30,354 bases of DNA. It comes from JBFMGS01 sp040752635. GTDB taxonomy: Bacteria; Bacillota; SHA-98; UBA4971. Positions 1-6,311 of this stretch are shown piece after piece. The notes under the pieces are model-generated. The model ran no database searches, was not told the origin of the DNA, and saw only the letters and a program-made list of their open reading frames with translations. Numbering within the stretch: the stretch's first letter is position 1; the number at the start of each line of letters is the position of its first letter. Made by a program: the position numbers and the translations under genes. The stretch spans positions 1 to 30,354 of the forward strand of contig JBFMGS010000026.1 in the NCBI GenBank assembly GCA_040752635.1, written 5' to 3'.

Positions 1-169
1 AGACGAGAGCCTCCCAGGCTTCGCGGTTGCCTTCCAGGCACCGGGTAACAAGTTCGCCGTCGGTGGGAGCGCGCGCCAAATCCTCTTCACCCCAAAGCCA
101 GTATTCGACGCAAGGTGGGCGTTTCCTTCCGTGATAAGCCTTGCACGGATGCCAGGTGTTCACGACCAT
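1..169 (-). CDS. ECF-type sigma factor-like protein, N-terminal part only (runs off left edge)
   Basis: Reading the minus strand from an ATG at 169-167 gives an open frame to the window edge, 56 complete codons. It contains DGELVTRCLEGNREAWEALV, which looks like the first helix of region 2 of ECF sigma factors (typically D-x-E-L-V-x-x-C-L-x-G-x-x-x-A-W/F-x-x-L-V). ECF sigma factors bind core RNA polymerase and direct it to stress or envelope promoters. Only the first helix is visible, so the call rests on one motif. The roughly 35 residues before it are unusual for the family, and there is no good ribosome binding site before the ATG; a TTG nearer the motif (about position 76) is another possible start. 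The frame was read by hand and is not long enough to be obvious otherwise. Confidence 0.45.
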   Translation of the reverse strand, partial: MVVNTWHPCKAYHGRKRPPCVEYWLWGEEDLARAPTDGELVTRCLEGNREAWEALV

Positions 170-344
170 GCGATGAAACAGTGGTCCTTCATACCGCGTC
201 GCACTGTGGACTCGGTCTCCGCCACACCGCCGCCGAGCGCCTCGGGCCAGGTCAGCGTGGGGTAGGCGCTCGCGTTCTGAGCGGCGCCCGATCATCTGCT
301 GCGCGGTCACCTCACGGAAGGTTCACCTCAGGGCGAAAAAACCA

Positions 345-373
345 TTGACTGTGTTGTGGCCTTGCGGTAATAT
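345..373 (+). promoter_or_regulatory. Sigma-70-type promoter for the NYN gene
   Basis: TTGACT at 345-350 and TAATAT at 368-373 are separated by exactly 17 bp. Transcription would begin near 380, giving a leader of about 135 nt before the NYN start codon. Five of six bases match the -35 consensus and four of six the -10 consensus. Confidence 0.55.
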
Positions 374-379
374 GTAAAT

Positions 380-515
380 GGAATATCTTCCCGTCTTTGC
401 CCGGCAAAGCCGGTCTAATATCCACCCCGCCATTGCCATGCCAACGGCGGGCAAATATGTGCGAAAGGTTGGGCCTTGCTCCCAACCTTTCGCCGTTTAT
501 GGGAGGGAGTATTAG
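380..515 (+). promoter_or_regulatory. Structured 5' leader of the NYN gene (three hairpins)
   Basis: Between the promoter and the NYN start there are three successive inverted repeats: a short CCGG/CCGG stem near 401-415, a CCCGCC/GGCGGG stem near 426-451, and a perfect 13-bp stem with arms 461-473 and 481-493 around the 7-nt loop CCTTGCT. The last is followed by GTTTAT and then the ribosome binding site GGGAGG at 501-506. The layout resembles a cis-acting RNA (riboswitch, attenuator or self-regulatory site), but I recognise no known class. Confidence 0.4.
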
Positions 516-1037
516 GTGGAAAGGGTGATGATCTTTATTGACGGAAGCAACCTTTACAACGGGCTTAGAGCCCTCGGCATCAGAGGAAACCTGGACTTCG
601 CGCGCTTTGTAGAGAGGCTATGTGGTTCCGACAGAAGGCTAATGCGAACCTACTACTACAATTGCCCTCTGATCAGACAGATTGATGCGCAGTCTTATCG
701 TGAACAGCAACAATTCTTCGCCGCGCTGCAGAGAATCCCGTATTTCGAAATACGGCTTGGACGCTTGCAGAGGCGAGGCAGCACGTGGGTAGAGAAGGGC
801 GTAGATGTCGCCATTGCAACAGACATGCTCGTCCTCGCCTTTGCCGATGCGTACGACACCGCGATACTTGTGAGTGGGGACGCCGACTATGCCCGAGTCG
901 TTGACGAACTAAAGAGACTAGGCAAGCACGTCGAAGTAGTCTATGTGGCTGCATCAAACGCTCATGAACTGTGGACGGTAGCAGACAGGAGACGGGAGCT
1001 TTCTCAAGAGTTCCTGGCTGGTTGCTTGCTGCGGTAA
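516..1037 (+). CDS. NYN-domain (LabA/DUF88-like) putative endoribonuclease
   Basis: This is a 173-residue protein of the NYN/PIN-like nuclease superfamily, whose members cut or process RNA using a metal-binding acidic pocket. The expected acidic residues are visible: D9 in FIDGSN, D97 in KGVDVAIA, D103 in ATDM, and D122/D124 in SGDADY. The length and the order of motifs fit a stand-alone NYN domain with no extra DNA-binding part. The start is GTG at 516, chosen because GGGAGG at 501-506 lies at good distance; GTG 525 and ATG 528 are in-frame alternatives. A promoter and a structured leader precede it. The gene stands alone on this strand and lies beside toxin-antitoxin-type genes, so a defence or RNA-decay role is plausible but inferred. 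Confidence 0.85.
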   Translation: MERVMIFIDGSNLYNGLRALGIRGNLDFARFVERLCGSDRRLMRTYYYNCPLIRQIDAQSYREQQQFFAALQRIPYFEIRLGRLQRRGSTWVEKGVDVAIATDMLVLAFADAYDTAILVSGDADYARVVDELKRLGKHVEVVYVAASNAHELWTVADRRRELSQEFLAGCLLR

Positions 1038-1113
1038 TGAGCGGACAGGTCCCAGCAATGACTGCACGGGCGGACCATCGTCTGTGCAAAACTGTTGGCA
1101 GGCCGCGCCGTTT

Positions 1114-1345
1114 CTAACGTTTTTTGAGGTACTTTTCTTTGAGGTACTTAGGGAAGAGGCCTGAGCGTGTTTCCTCCAAAAGCGACTCGAGCTGTTCCCG
1201 GGTGATGCCGCTTCGCCGAAATTCCTCTTCACCCCAGGTGGGTTATTTTGCGCAGGTAGAGGATCTCCTCCCGAGCCAGGCATTCGGCCAGGTTGACCTG
1301 CAAGGTCTCGCGAGGGCTGACTTGGCGAGTGGTACAAAAGGAGGG
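1114..1345 (-). pseudogene. Decayed coding remnant, family not recognised
   Basis: Two minus-strand pieces read as protein in different frames. The upstream piece (about 1345-1230) includes RETLQVNLAECLAREEILYL and ends at a TGA. The downstream piece (about 1235-1114) begins GEEEFRRSGITREQLESLLE, ends in a lysine-rich tail and stops with TAG. Joining them needs one frameshift near 1235. The peptide character is clear, but I cannot name the family. The GEEEFRR segment resembles the tails of two HicA-like genes elsewhere in this window. Confidence 0.3.
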
Positions 1346-1377
1346 CAGGATCCCATTTGCGGATGCCTACTTCACAG

Positions 1378-1761
1378 CTAGTTGATCCTGGAAACAACGA
1401 ACTCCCTTACCTTTCGGGCGTTTTCTATTGCTCTTTTTGCGTCGCTTTCTTCAATATCCAGGTGGAACGGATACCTGACCTGGACCCCATAGTCAGTCAA
1501 GTCTATACAACGTTCCTGAAGCTCAGCAAAGCCCTGGTCATAGCCACCGCACAGCTTGTTGAGTGCAACCAGGTCATGAGTCCTGGGGACTTCGCCCGCG
1601 TTGAACGCAATGAAACCTTTGAGGTACTTCTCCGCGCATTGCTGGCAATGATAGCATATTATCTCGACAGGCATTGGCCTCATTCCGAGAAGGAATGCTG
1701 CTGAGTCCAGATCAAGATCTCCCATGGCAAACCATTCGTGAGCTATCTCTCTATTGTTCAT
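1378..1761 (-). CDS. HEPN-domain protein (toxin-like partner of an MNT nucleotidyltransferase)
   Basis: This is a 127-residue, mostly helical protein of the PF05168-type HEPN family. Key visible parts are YHCQQCAEKYLKGF around residues 37-50 and the family hallmark THDL at 61-64. In HEPN/MNT modules the HEPN protein acts as an RNase-like toxin, and the MNT partner neutralises it, in some cases by AMP transfer to the HEPN protein. I do not see a clear R-x4-6-H motif, so catalytic activity is uncertain. The ATG start lies inside the end of the upstream nucleotidyltransferase gene (11-bp overlap), which indicates one operon and coupled translation. It ends with TAG at 1378-1380. Confidence 0.85.
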   Translation of the reverse strand: MNNREIAHEWFAMGDLDLDSAAFLLGMRPMPVEIICYHCQQCAEKYLKGFIAFNAGEVPRTHDLVALNKLCGGYDQGFAELQERCIDLTDYGVQVRYPFHLDIEESDAKRAIENARKVREFVVSRIN

Positions 1762-2095
1762 ACAGCTTGACTCCTTCTGTTCTTATCCTGTACTCCAGAG
1801 TGGACCGGTTACCTGCCCTTTCGTCAAACTCGTCCTGGTTATAGACTAGGATATCCACAGGCACTGACACAACAGGTGCGATTATCCTGCGTAACTGCCT
1901 CATCAAGTCCAATCGCCTGGCGCCACTTGGGCTAGTTATCACGCAAAGATCAATGTCGCTATCCTCTTGAGCCCCTCCGCGTGCGTGGGAGCCAAAAAGG
2001 ATGATTTGCTTTGCTGGGAACTGCTGCCGGATATGGTCAGCCAAAACGCTTATCTGATCGCTGATCGCATCTGTCACAGCCTTCACCGCCTTCAC
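1751..2095 (-). CDS. Minimal nucleotidyltransferase (MNT), antitoxin-like
   Basis: This 114-residue protein has the polymerase-beta-type nucleotidyltransferase signature GSHARG (35-40) followed by D47-x-D49 and a third acidic residue at D81 in VPVDILVY, so the metal-binding triad is complete. MNT proteins transfer AMP or another nucleotide and serve as antitoxins to the adjacent HEPN protein. The start is given as GTG at 2095; in-frame GTG codons at 2086 and 2077 are alternatives, and no ribosome site decides between them. An extended -10 promoter lies just upstream on the same strand. It is translated ahead of the HEPN gene with an 11-bp overlap. Confidence 0.85.
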   Translation of the reverse strand: MKAVKAVTDAISDQISVLADHIRQQFPAKQIILFGSHARGGAQEDSDIDLCVITSPSGARRLDLMRQLRRIIAPVVSVPVDILVYNQDEFDERAGNRSTLEYRIRTEGVKLYEQ

Positions 2096-2119
2096 TAACC
2101 ATGTGGTCAGACTATCCTT

Positions 2120-2128
2120 ATTATACCA
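2120..2128 (-). promoter_or_regulatory. Extended -10 promoter for the MNT/HEPN pair
   Basis: On the minus strand this reads TGGTATAAT, a perfect TATAAT with the extended -10 TGn motif. No convincing -35 lies 17 bp upstream, which extended -10 promoters do not require. It sits 25 bp before the MNT start codon. Confidence 0.5.
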
Positions 2129-2219
2129 TAGGGAGCAGGGTCCAACTAACCGAACGCGCGAATGACGTGCATGTAACGATTGTGGTCACAAGGGTTTCCA
2201 TCGTGAACGCAGCCTGCCA

Positions 2220-2387
2220 GGTGCTACAAAGGTCACACCCTTCCTCCTGGCCGTTTTTGAGTTGTCGGCCTTTTCGAACGGGCTCTTCTTGCATGGTCTG
2301 CGGAGAAGGTTCCCGGAGCTGCCTGATGAAGAGATCAAACGCTTATACCTGGAGCGCATCGCGAAATGCTACAACAGGAATTACTGA
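2220..2387 (+). pseudogene. Truncated remnant of a small hypothetical protein
   Basis: The frame starting at GGT 2220 and ending at TGA 2385-2387 encodes a protein-like tail with LRRRFPELPDEEIKRLYLER followed by IAKCYNRNY. This resembles the C-terminus of a small uncharacterised family that often sits directly before a nucleotidyltransferase-like gene, recalled from general familiarity. No start codon or N-terminal half is visible, so it is probably a decayed copy. Confidence 0.4.
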
Positions 2388-2389
2388 GA

Positions 2390-2592
2390 AGGGTCATAGA
2401 GACGACACGATCTTGGCCAAGCTCAAGTGGGCCAAGCTGTCCGGCGGCAGCGAGAAGCAGTTCACCGATGCTCTACGGGTCTACGAGGTTCAAGGCGATA
2501 AGCTAGACGCCCAGTACTTGGAGCGTTGGGTCAAGGAACTGGGAGTTGAAGACCTCTGAGAGCGGCTAAAGGACGAAGCAGAGGTGATATGA
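2390..2592 (+). pseudogene. C-terminal remnant of a nucleotidyltransferase-like protein
   Basis: This frame gives TILAKLKWAKLSGGSEKQF, then LDAQYLERWVKELGVEDL, and then a TGA at 2557-2559. After the stop the same frame continues as ERLKDEAEVI to a second TGA at 2590-2592. Intact relatives usually end L-G-V-x-D-L-x-E-R-x-L, so the first TGA looks like a nonsense mutation just before the natural end. The N-terminal catalytic half is absent. Together with the previous remnant it marks a degraded two-gene cassette. Confidence 0.4.
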
Positions 2593-2600
2593 AAGGTTAC

Positions 2601-2628
2601 TTGACATATGGTGTGCTACAATGATAAG
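2601..2628 (+). promoter_or_regulatory. Sigma-70-type promoter for the HTH/PIN pair
   Basis: TTGACA (perfect) lies at 2601-2606 and GATAAG at 2623-2628, separated by 16 bp. Transcription would begin near 2635. This places the ATG at 2621 upstream of the transcript start and supports ATG 2648 as the true start of the antitoxin. Confidence 0.5.
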
Positions 2629-2647
2629 CTTTGATAGGGTGATAGAA

Positions 2648-2995
2648 ATGGAAAAAGCGGCGTTCTCTCCAGAAGAGGCGGCCATCTACCTTGGTGTGCA
2701 CCCGCAGACCGTATACAAGCTTCTCAGGACCGGCGAGCTTCCGGGAAGGAAGGTCGGGCAATTGTGGCGGATTCCCAAGGAAACCCTCATGAGATACCTG
2801 GAACGAGGCAGCCATGATGAAGTGGGAAGGCAACAAACCGGGAGGCAAGAGGTAAGGGCAAATCGGGATATCGGCCAGCCGGTTACTCCAGAACTGTGGC
2901 AACTTGCCGGCCTATTCAGCGGAGGGCCTGAGGACCTCGCCGAGCGCCACGATAAGTACATTGCGGAGGCGCTCGAAAGGGAGGGCCGGCATTGA
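2648..2995 (+). CDS. Excisionase-type HTH antitoxin of a PIN-domain toxin
   Basis: This is a 115-residue protein. Its first 50 residues are a MerR/excisionase-like winged helix (FSPEEAAIYLGVHPQTVYKL, then GRKVGQLWRIPKETLMRYLE), which binds DNA. The rest is charged and probably wraps around the toxin. It should both repress its own operon and neutralise the PIN RNase encoded next. The start at ATG 2648 was chosen over ATG 2621 because of the promoter position and the AGGGTGAT ribosome site at 2636-2643. Its stop TGA (2993-2995) overlaps the TTG start of the toxin, so the two are translationally coupled. Confidence 0.8.
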   Translation: MEKAAFSPEEAAIYLGVHPQTVYKLLRTGELPGRKVGQLWRIPKETLMRYLERGSHDEVGRQQTGRQEVRANRDIGQPVTPELWQLAGLFSGGPEDLAERHDKYIAEALEREGRH

Positions 2996-3387
2996 CTGTT
3001 CTTTGGGACACCAGTGGAGTTGTGGCTTTCGTGCGAGCTGACGACCCACACCATGGGGAAGCTGTAGCTTGTCTCAGGTGGCTCGAGCGCAACCGGTGGC
3101 GCTTGGTCTTAACGAACTTCATCTGGAGTGAGGTGTATGCTTTGCTTCTCTCCCGTGCTTCGCCCGATGTCGCAAGGCGCTGGCTAAGAGAGAATCCCAT
3201 GGCGCCCGAGCGGGTCACCGAAGCTGACGAAGCCAGGGCCAGAACCATCCTCCTCACATATGAGGACAAAGATTTCTCATATGTGGACGCTACGAGTTTT
3301 GCCGTCATGGAGCGACTTGCGATCGACACGGCCTTCACCTTTGATACTCACTTCCGGCAATACGGTTGGAAACAGCTCACCGGCTAG
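2992..3387 (+). CDS. vapC: PIN-domain RNase toxin (VapC-like)
   Basis: This is a 131-residue PIN-domain protein. The acidic residues that bind metal in this family are present: D6 (LWDTSG), E47 (IWSEVYAL), D94 and D99 (EDKDFSYVDA) and D118 (FDTHF). VapC-type toxins cleave RNA and are held in check by the antitoxin from the preceding gene. The start is TTG at 2992, overlapping the antitoxin stop, with GGGAGGG at 2980-2986 as ribosome site. The gene is full length for the family, and the active site looks intact. Confidence 0.87.
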   Translation: MTVLWDTSGVVAFVRADDPHHGEAVACLRWLERNRWRLVLTNFIWSEVYALLLSRASPDVARRWLRENPMAPERVTEADEARARTILLTYEDKDFSYVDATSFAVMERLAIDTAFTFDTHFRQYGWKQLTG

Positions 3388-3490
3388 CGCCAGCACACGC
3401 ACGGACCGCTCCCAACCGGCATCGTGGCTCTCCGCGTCCCGGTCTGATCGGGAAAGCACCAATAGCACTCACCTGGGTTCGCCTCCCGCA

Positions 3491-3677
3491 GGTCAATCGG
3501 GGTCTCTCAACTACAGCGGCCTGACCGCAGACGCGCGGGCCAGGTTCTGACGCGGCATGTATCTGAAAGTCTCCCCGGAACGGTGGCAATAACCACCTCC
3601 TACCAGAGGCGAGACCCGTGCGGCCGCACGGGTCTCGCCTCTGGTACGCTTGCCTCAGGGCCCTTGGCACGTTGAAC
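3491..3677 (+). repeat. 187-bp direct repeat, copy A: 3' end and tail of a lost porin paralogue
   Basis: This stretch aligns without gaps to 5701-5887. The first 60 bp read as the last 19 codons and stop of a porin-like gene (NYSGLTADARARF, against GYSGLTVGALVKF in the intact gene). The following 127 bp are the non-coding tail with its palindrome. By hand count the coding part differs at about 14 of 60 positions and the tail at about 11 of 127. No upstream part of the paralogue is recognisable, so this is a remnant of an older duplication. Confidence 0.8.
3601..3646. repeat. Perfect 46-bp palindrome (candidate bidirectional terminator)
   Basis: The two 23-nt arms are exact reverse complements with no loop and the centre CGGCCG. 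There is no T-tract on either side. In the intact gene the equivalent hairpin follows the stop codon by about 50 bp, which suggests a transcription end or RNA-stabilising structure. The position as a shared 3' tail supports this. A protein-binding site is an alternative. Confidence 0.6.
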
Positions 3678-3681
3678 CCTG

Positions 3682-3843
3682 TCAACCGCTGTATGGTGTT
3701 TTAGGGGGGACGTGTACGCCTCGCTTGCGCAAGTGATCACACATGGTATCGGCATCTTTCAGATATGCCTCGATGATCCAGGGTTGTGCGAGGACATAAT
3801 TCGCAACCGTGTGCCTATTGACCTTTCGAGTTTCGAACCCCAC
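3682..3843 (-). CDS. Small hypothetical protein or C-terminal fragment
   Basis: A minus-strand frame open back to a TAG at 3868-3870 ends at TGA 3684-3682. A GTG at 3843 is preceded at four bases by GGAGG, giving 53 residues. The peptide (for example VANYVLAQPWIIEAYLKDAD and RKRGVHVPPKTPYSG) is clearly protein-like, with a helical middle and a proline-rich end. I do not recognise the family. It could be a genuine small gene or the surviving C-terminus of a larger one. It lies between the porin-tail repeat and a gene-free stretch. Confidence 0.35.
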   Translation of the reverse strand: MGFETRKVNRHTVANYVLAQPWIIEAYLKDADTMCDHLRKRGVHVPPKTPYSG

Positions 3844-3879
3844 TGAGCCTCCAAAGCCGCACGAAATCTAGACCCCCGA

Positions 3880-4396
3880 TCCCGAAAACCCCCTCCATGT
3901 GCCCTGTCGCTGTCGAACCCGGGTTTGCGGACCTCCGGATATGCGCAGATGCGGATAGAAAAGCCTGGTATGTCGGCGCCGACGATGCTATCGCCGGAGT
4001 CCTACGCGATGTAGCTGGCGGTGCCCGTTTCATCTCTCGGCACCCTCTAGTAGCGCGGTCACGGCAGGCGCAGCGGGCGGGGCAGGGCGCGGAGGCGGGG
4101 CTGTCCGGTCCCGAAAGGGCACAAGTCGCGGCTCGGCGCGTAGAATCTGGAACTCCCGATTATGGTCGCGCGCACTCACCAACGGCTACGGTCTGTCAGG
4201 CAGAGCGGATGCGTACGGCTGAGTAGACAGGCGCCGGAAGACGCGGCTCGAAGCCAGTTTCATCCGTTCTCTCGATAAACGTGCCCTGGTATCTGGACAC
4301 GTGTGCCTGCCGATTGGTACCAGGCTGAGCACTTATGAGACCTCCCGATCCCTGTTAGATACCTGTTTGGTTGCTTGTTTATCCACGCATGCGTAA
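3880..4396. other. Gene-free stretch upstream of the porin promoter
   Basis: I find no convincing gene here. Open frames exist (for example plus strand 3897-4226), but they have no ribosome site and no family-like sequence. The right end holds an inverted repeat CCTGGTA/TACCAGG at 4285-4291 and 4318-4324 with the palindrome ACACGTGT at 4297-4304 inside it. This lies about 120 bp before the predicted sigma-54 transcription start and could be an activator site. Confidence 0.3.
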
Positions 4397-4412
4397 TTGG
4401 CATGATGATTGC
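4397..4412 (+). promoter_or_regulatory. Candidate sigma-54 (-24/-12) promoter of the porin gene
   Basis: TTGGCATGATGATTGC matches the sigma-54 consensus YTGGCACG-N4-TTGC with one mismatch in the -24 block. The invariant GG (4399-4400) and GC (4411-4412) have the required 10-bp gap. Transcription would start near 4424, leaving a leader of about 200 nt. Sigma-54 promoters need an upstream activator ATPase, which is not in this window. Confidence 0.5.
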
Positions 4413-4626
4413 GACCAAATGCGCGGGGTTAGTTCGTTGGAGCTAGTAAGGCAGGTTCCTGCTCACTGCCAATCCACCGAACGGTGAGTATCACATCGAC
4501 ATTCTCGGTGAGGCAGGCTTTGCTTGGGAGGTGGCGGACCAGGTCGGGGAGTCTGGTTCGATTCCGAAACGCCAGGGCCTCTCCACAGGTACCGGCGTGA
4601 ATTGTTCCAAAACAAGGAGGACAGCG

Positions 4627-5760
4627 ATGGTGAAAAAGGCCACAATTGTGCTGTTGTGTGCTACGGTGATGTTTGTCGTGTCAGCGGCCCCTGCAATGGC
4701 GGCCGGCGACTCTCCCATCGTGAAGTTCGATCTCAAGTACTGGGCGCCAAGAGTAGGAGGCGAAGATGAGTCCCCGCTCGGGATTATGTTCCACGGGCAC
4801 GACGAAGAGGACACGTGCCACGAGATCTGGCAGTGGGTGCCCCTCGATCCGATTGCCCCAGCCACCTATATAGTGTCCGGAGAGCTCAGTCTCGGCGGCG
4901 GAGCAGCCCTCGGAGTGGACTACTGGTCGGTGGGAGCGCAGGACTCGTTCGGCTCGTGGACGGAACCTTTCGACTACGAAGCTTACGCCCCCGGGTTGTT
5001 CGGTGACGAGTATTTCAATGGCATAGCGATTTGGGGTACCTCGGCCTTCGACTGGTGGTACGACGGGGACGGGGACGAGGAGTTTTACGCCGCCGGCTCC
5101 AAGAAGACTTCAGCGTCGGCGCTCGATGTGAAGTACAGCAAGGATCTCCAGAAGAGTGACAGCCTTGACGTTACCTGGTCCGTCGGGCTGCGCAAGGCAC
5201 ACCTGAGCCGCAGTGCGGATCTTGGCATCGGCATCGGAGGCGTGTACGACGGGGGCGGGCGGTTGGGCCGCAATGGAAACGGTGGCATTTACATCGAGAG
5301 GTTCCGCTCGAGTTCAAACCAGAACTTCAGTCTGCTCGGGCCTCAAGCGGGTATCGCGGCCAGGAAGAGTCTCTGGGGGGCGGTGTCGCTGTATGGCGGC
5401 GTCGACCTCGGCGTTCTTTTCGGTAATCTCGAGGAGACGGGCTTGTTCGTAGCAGAGGAGTACGTGTACGTGGACTCCGCTACCGGCCTGGAGGAAGTAG
5501 ACGATCCGGGTTATCACATGCAGTACAGCAAATCTGTGAACGCGATAGTACCCACGCTCGACCTTGAAGTCGGCCTGGCATACAAGCTGGCGGACAACGT
5601 CGATCTCACGGTGGGGTACTACAACTCGACATGGCTGGACGTGCCGGGCCCAATGTCGGTGGACCTCCAGTACTACTACGAGCTCATGAACTGGGCGCCC
5701 GGCCAATCCAGGGCTCTTGGTTACAGCGGCCTGACCGTGGGCGCGCTGGTCAAGTTCTGA
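4627..5760 (+). CDS. Exported outer-membrane beta-barrel protein (porin-like)
   Basis: This 377-residue protein starts at ATG 4627, six bases after AAGGAGG. Residues 1-25 form a signal peptide (VKK, a hydrophobic core, then APAMA before AGD). The mature part alternates short amphipathic strands with acidic, glycine-rich loops (GDGDEEFY, DGGGRLGRNGNGG). It ends in GLTVGALVKF, with the terminal phenylalanine recognised by the BAM machinery. The aromatic N-terminal strand KFDLKYWAPRV recalls the Lpg1974/major outer-membrane protein group, but this is tentative. It probably lets solutes through the outer membrane or has a structural role. A candidate sigma-54 promoter lies 200 bp upstream. A degenerate copy of its last codons and tail lies at 3491-3677. 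Confidence 0.8.
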   Translation: MVKKATIVLLCATVMFVVSAAPAMAAGDSPIVKFDLKYWAPRVGGEDESPLGIMFHGHDEEDTCHEIWQWVPLDPIAPATYIVSGELSLGGGAALGVDYWSVGAQDSFGSWTEPFDYEAYAPGLFGDEYFNGIAIWGTSAFDWWYDGDGDEEFYAAGSKKTSASALDVKYSKDLQKSDSLDVTWSVGLRKAHLSRSADLGIGIGGVYDGGGRLGRNGNGGIYIERFRSSSNQNFSLLGPQAGIAARKSLWGAVSLYGGVDLGVLFGNLEETGLFVAEEYVYVDSATGLEEVDDPGYHMQYSKSVNAIVPTLDLEVGLAYKLADNVDLTVGYYNSTWLDVPGPMSVDLQYYYELMNWAPGQSRALGYSGLTVGALVKF

Positions 5761-5887
5761 CCCGGCATGTATCTGAAAGTCTCCCCGGATCGGTGGCAAT
5801 AGCCACCTCCTCCCAGGGGCGAGATCCGTGCGGCCGCACCGGTCTCGCCTCTGGTACACTTGCCTCAGAACCCTTGGTACGTTGAAC
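5701..5887 (+). repeat. 187-bp direct repeat, copy B: 3' end and tail of the intact porin gene
   Basis: This is the intact counterpart of the repeat at 3491-3677. It covers the last 19 codons, the TGA and 127 bp of tail containing a small GGTGGC/GCCACC hairpin and the long palindrome. The tail is better conserved between the copies than the coding end. Confidence 0.8.
5813..5854 (+). terminator. Long imperfect hairpin after the porin gene
   Basis: This is the same palindrome as at 3601-3646, here with three mismatched pairs in 21-nt arms around CGGCCG. It lacks a downstream T-tract, so it may be a factor-dependent stop or an mRNA-protecting structure. Confidence 0.5.
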
Positions 5888-5990
5888 TACCATCGCGCAA
5901 CTCCCCATTCTGTCCCCGGCCGGGAACGCGCCCCGTAACACCCGCCGGGCCTCACGCTTTGCAGCCTGGATGTTTACAGACAGGTACGAT

Positions 5991-6010
5991 GTGTCCGGCA
6001 TGACGGACAC
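5991..6010. promoter_or_regulatory. Inverted repeat, candidate activator site for the sigma-54 promoter
   Basis: GTGTCCG and CGGACAC are perfect 7-bp arms separated by GCATGA. The centre lies about 220 bp before the predicted sigma-54 start, in the range used by enhancer-binding proteins. The core GGACACGT (6005-6012) also occurs at 4295-4302 before the other sigma-54 promoter. A second inverted repeat, CCGAAACCG (6032-6040) and CGGTTTCGG (6160-6168), lies between this site and the promoter. Confidence 0.35.
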
Positions 6011-6193
6011 GTCCGCTCGCAGAGACACTTCCCGAAACCGTTGCTAAGAAGCAAATACAGCGCTCTATCCTCCGGGCCTGTCTGGATATCCGGACGCCTG
6101 TTTACGTTGCGAACAGCACCGCACGCAACTCGGACGCGACTTTAATGCCTGTTAAACGTCGGTTTCGGCGCGTGTTTGCTTTCCAAAGAGCAC

Positions 6194-6209
6194 CTGGCAC
6201 GCCTATTGC
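6194..6209 (+). promoter_or_regulatory. Sigma-54 (-24/-12) promoter upstream of the yezD-like gene
   Basis: CTGGCACGCCTATTGC is a full match to YTGGCACG-N4-TTGC; only the next base (G rather than A/T) departs from consensus. GG at 6196-6197 and GC at 6208-6209 have the required spacing. Transcription would begin near 6221, about 80-90 bp before the yezD-like start, and could continue into the giant gene. Confidence 0.6.
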
Positions 6210-6311
6210 GAGTAGACACCGCAGGGGTTAAGCCATCCGGCTTGGCCATGAGCGGTTCATTCTCACTGGTGACCAACGGGACTGTACTAGCGAGGGGCGG
6301 TGCGAGGCGCA

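Noticed and set aside
4545..4575. tRNA-like TPsiC sequence GGTTCGATTCC
   Set aside because: The flanking bases do not form a 5-bp T-stem and no D or anticodon arm can be folded around it. The similar GGTTCGACTCC near 10071 lies inside the giant coding sequence.
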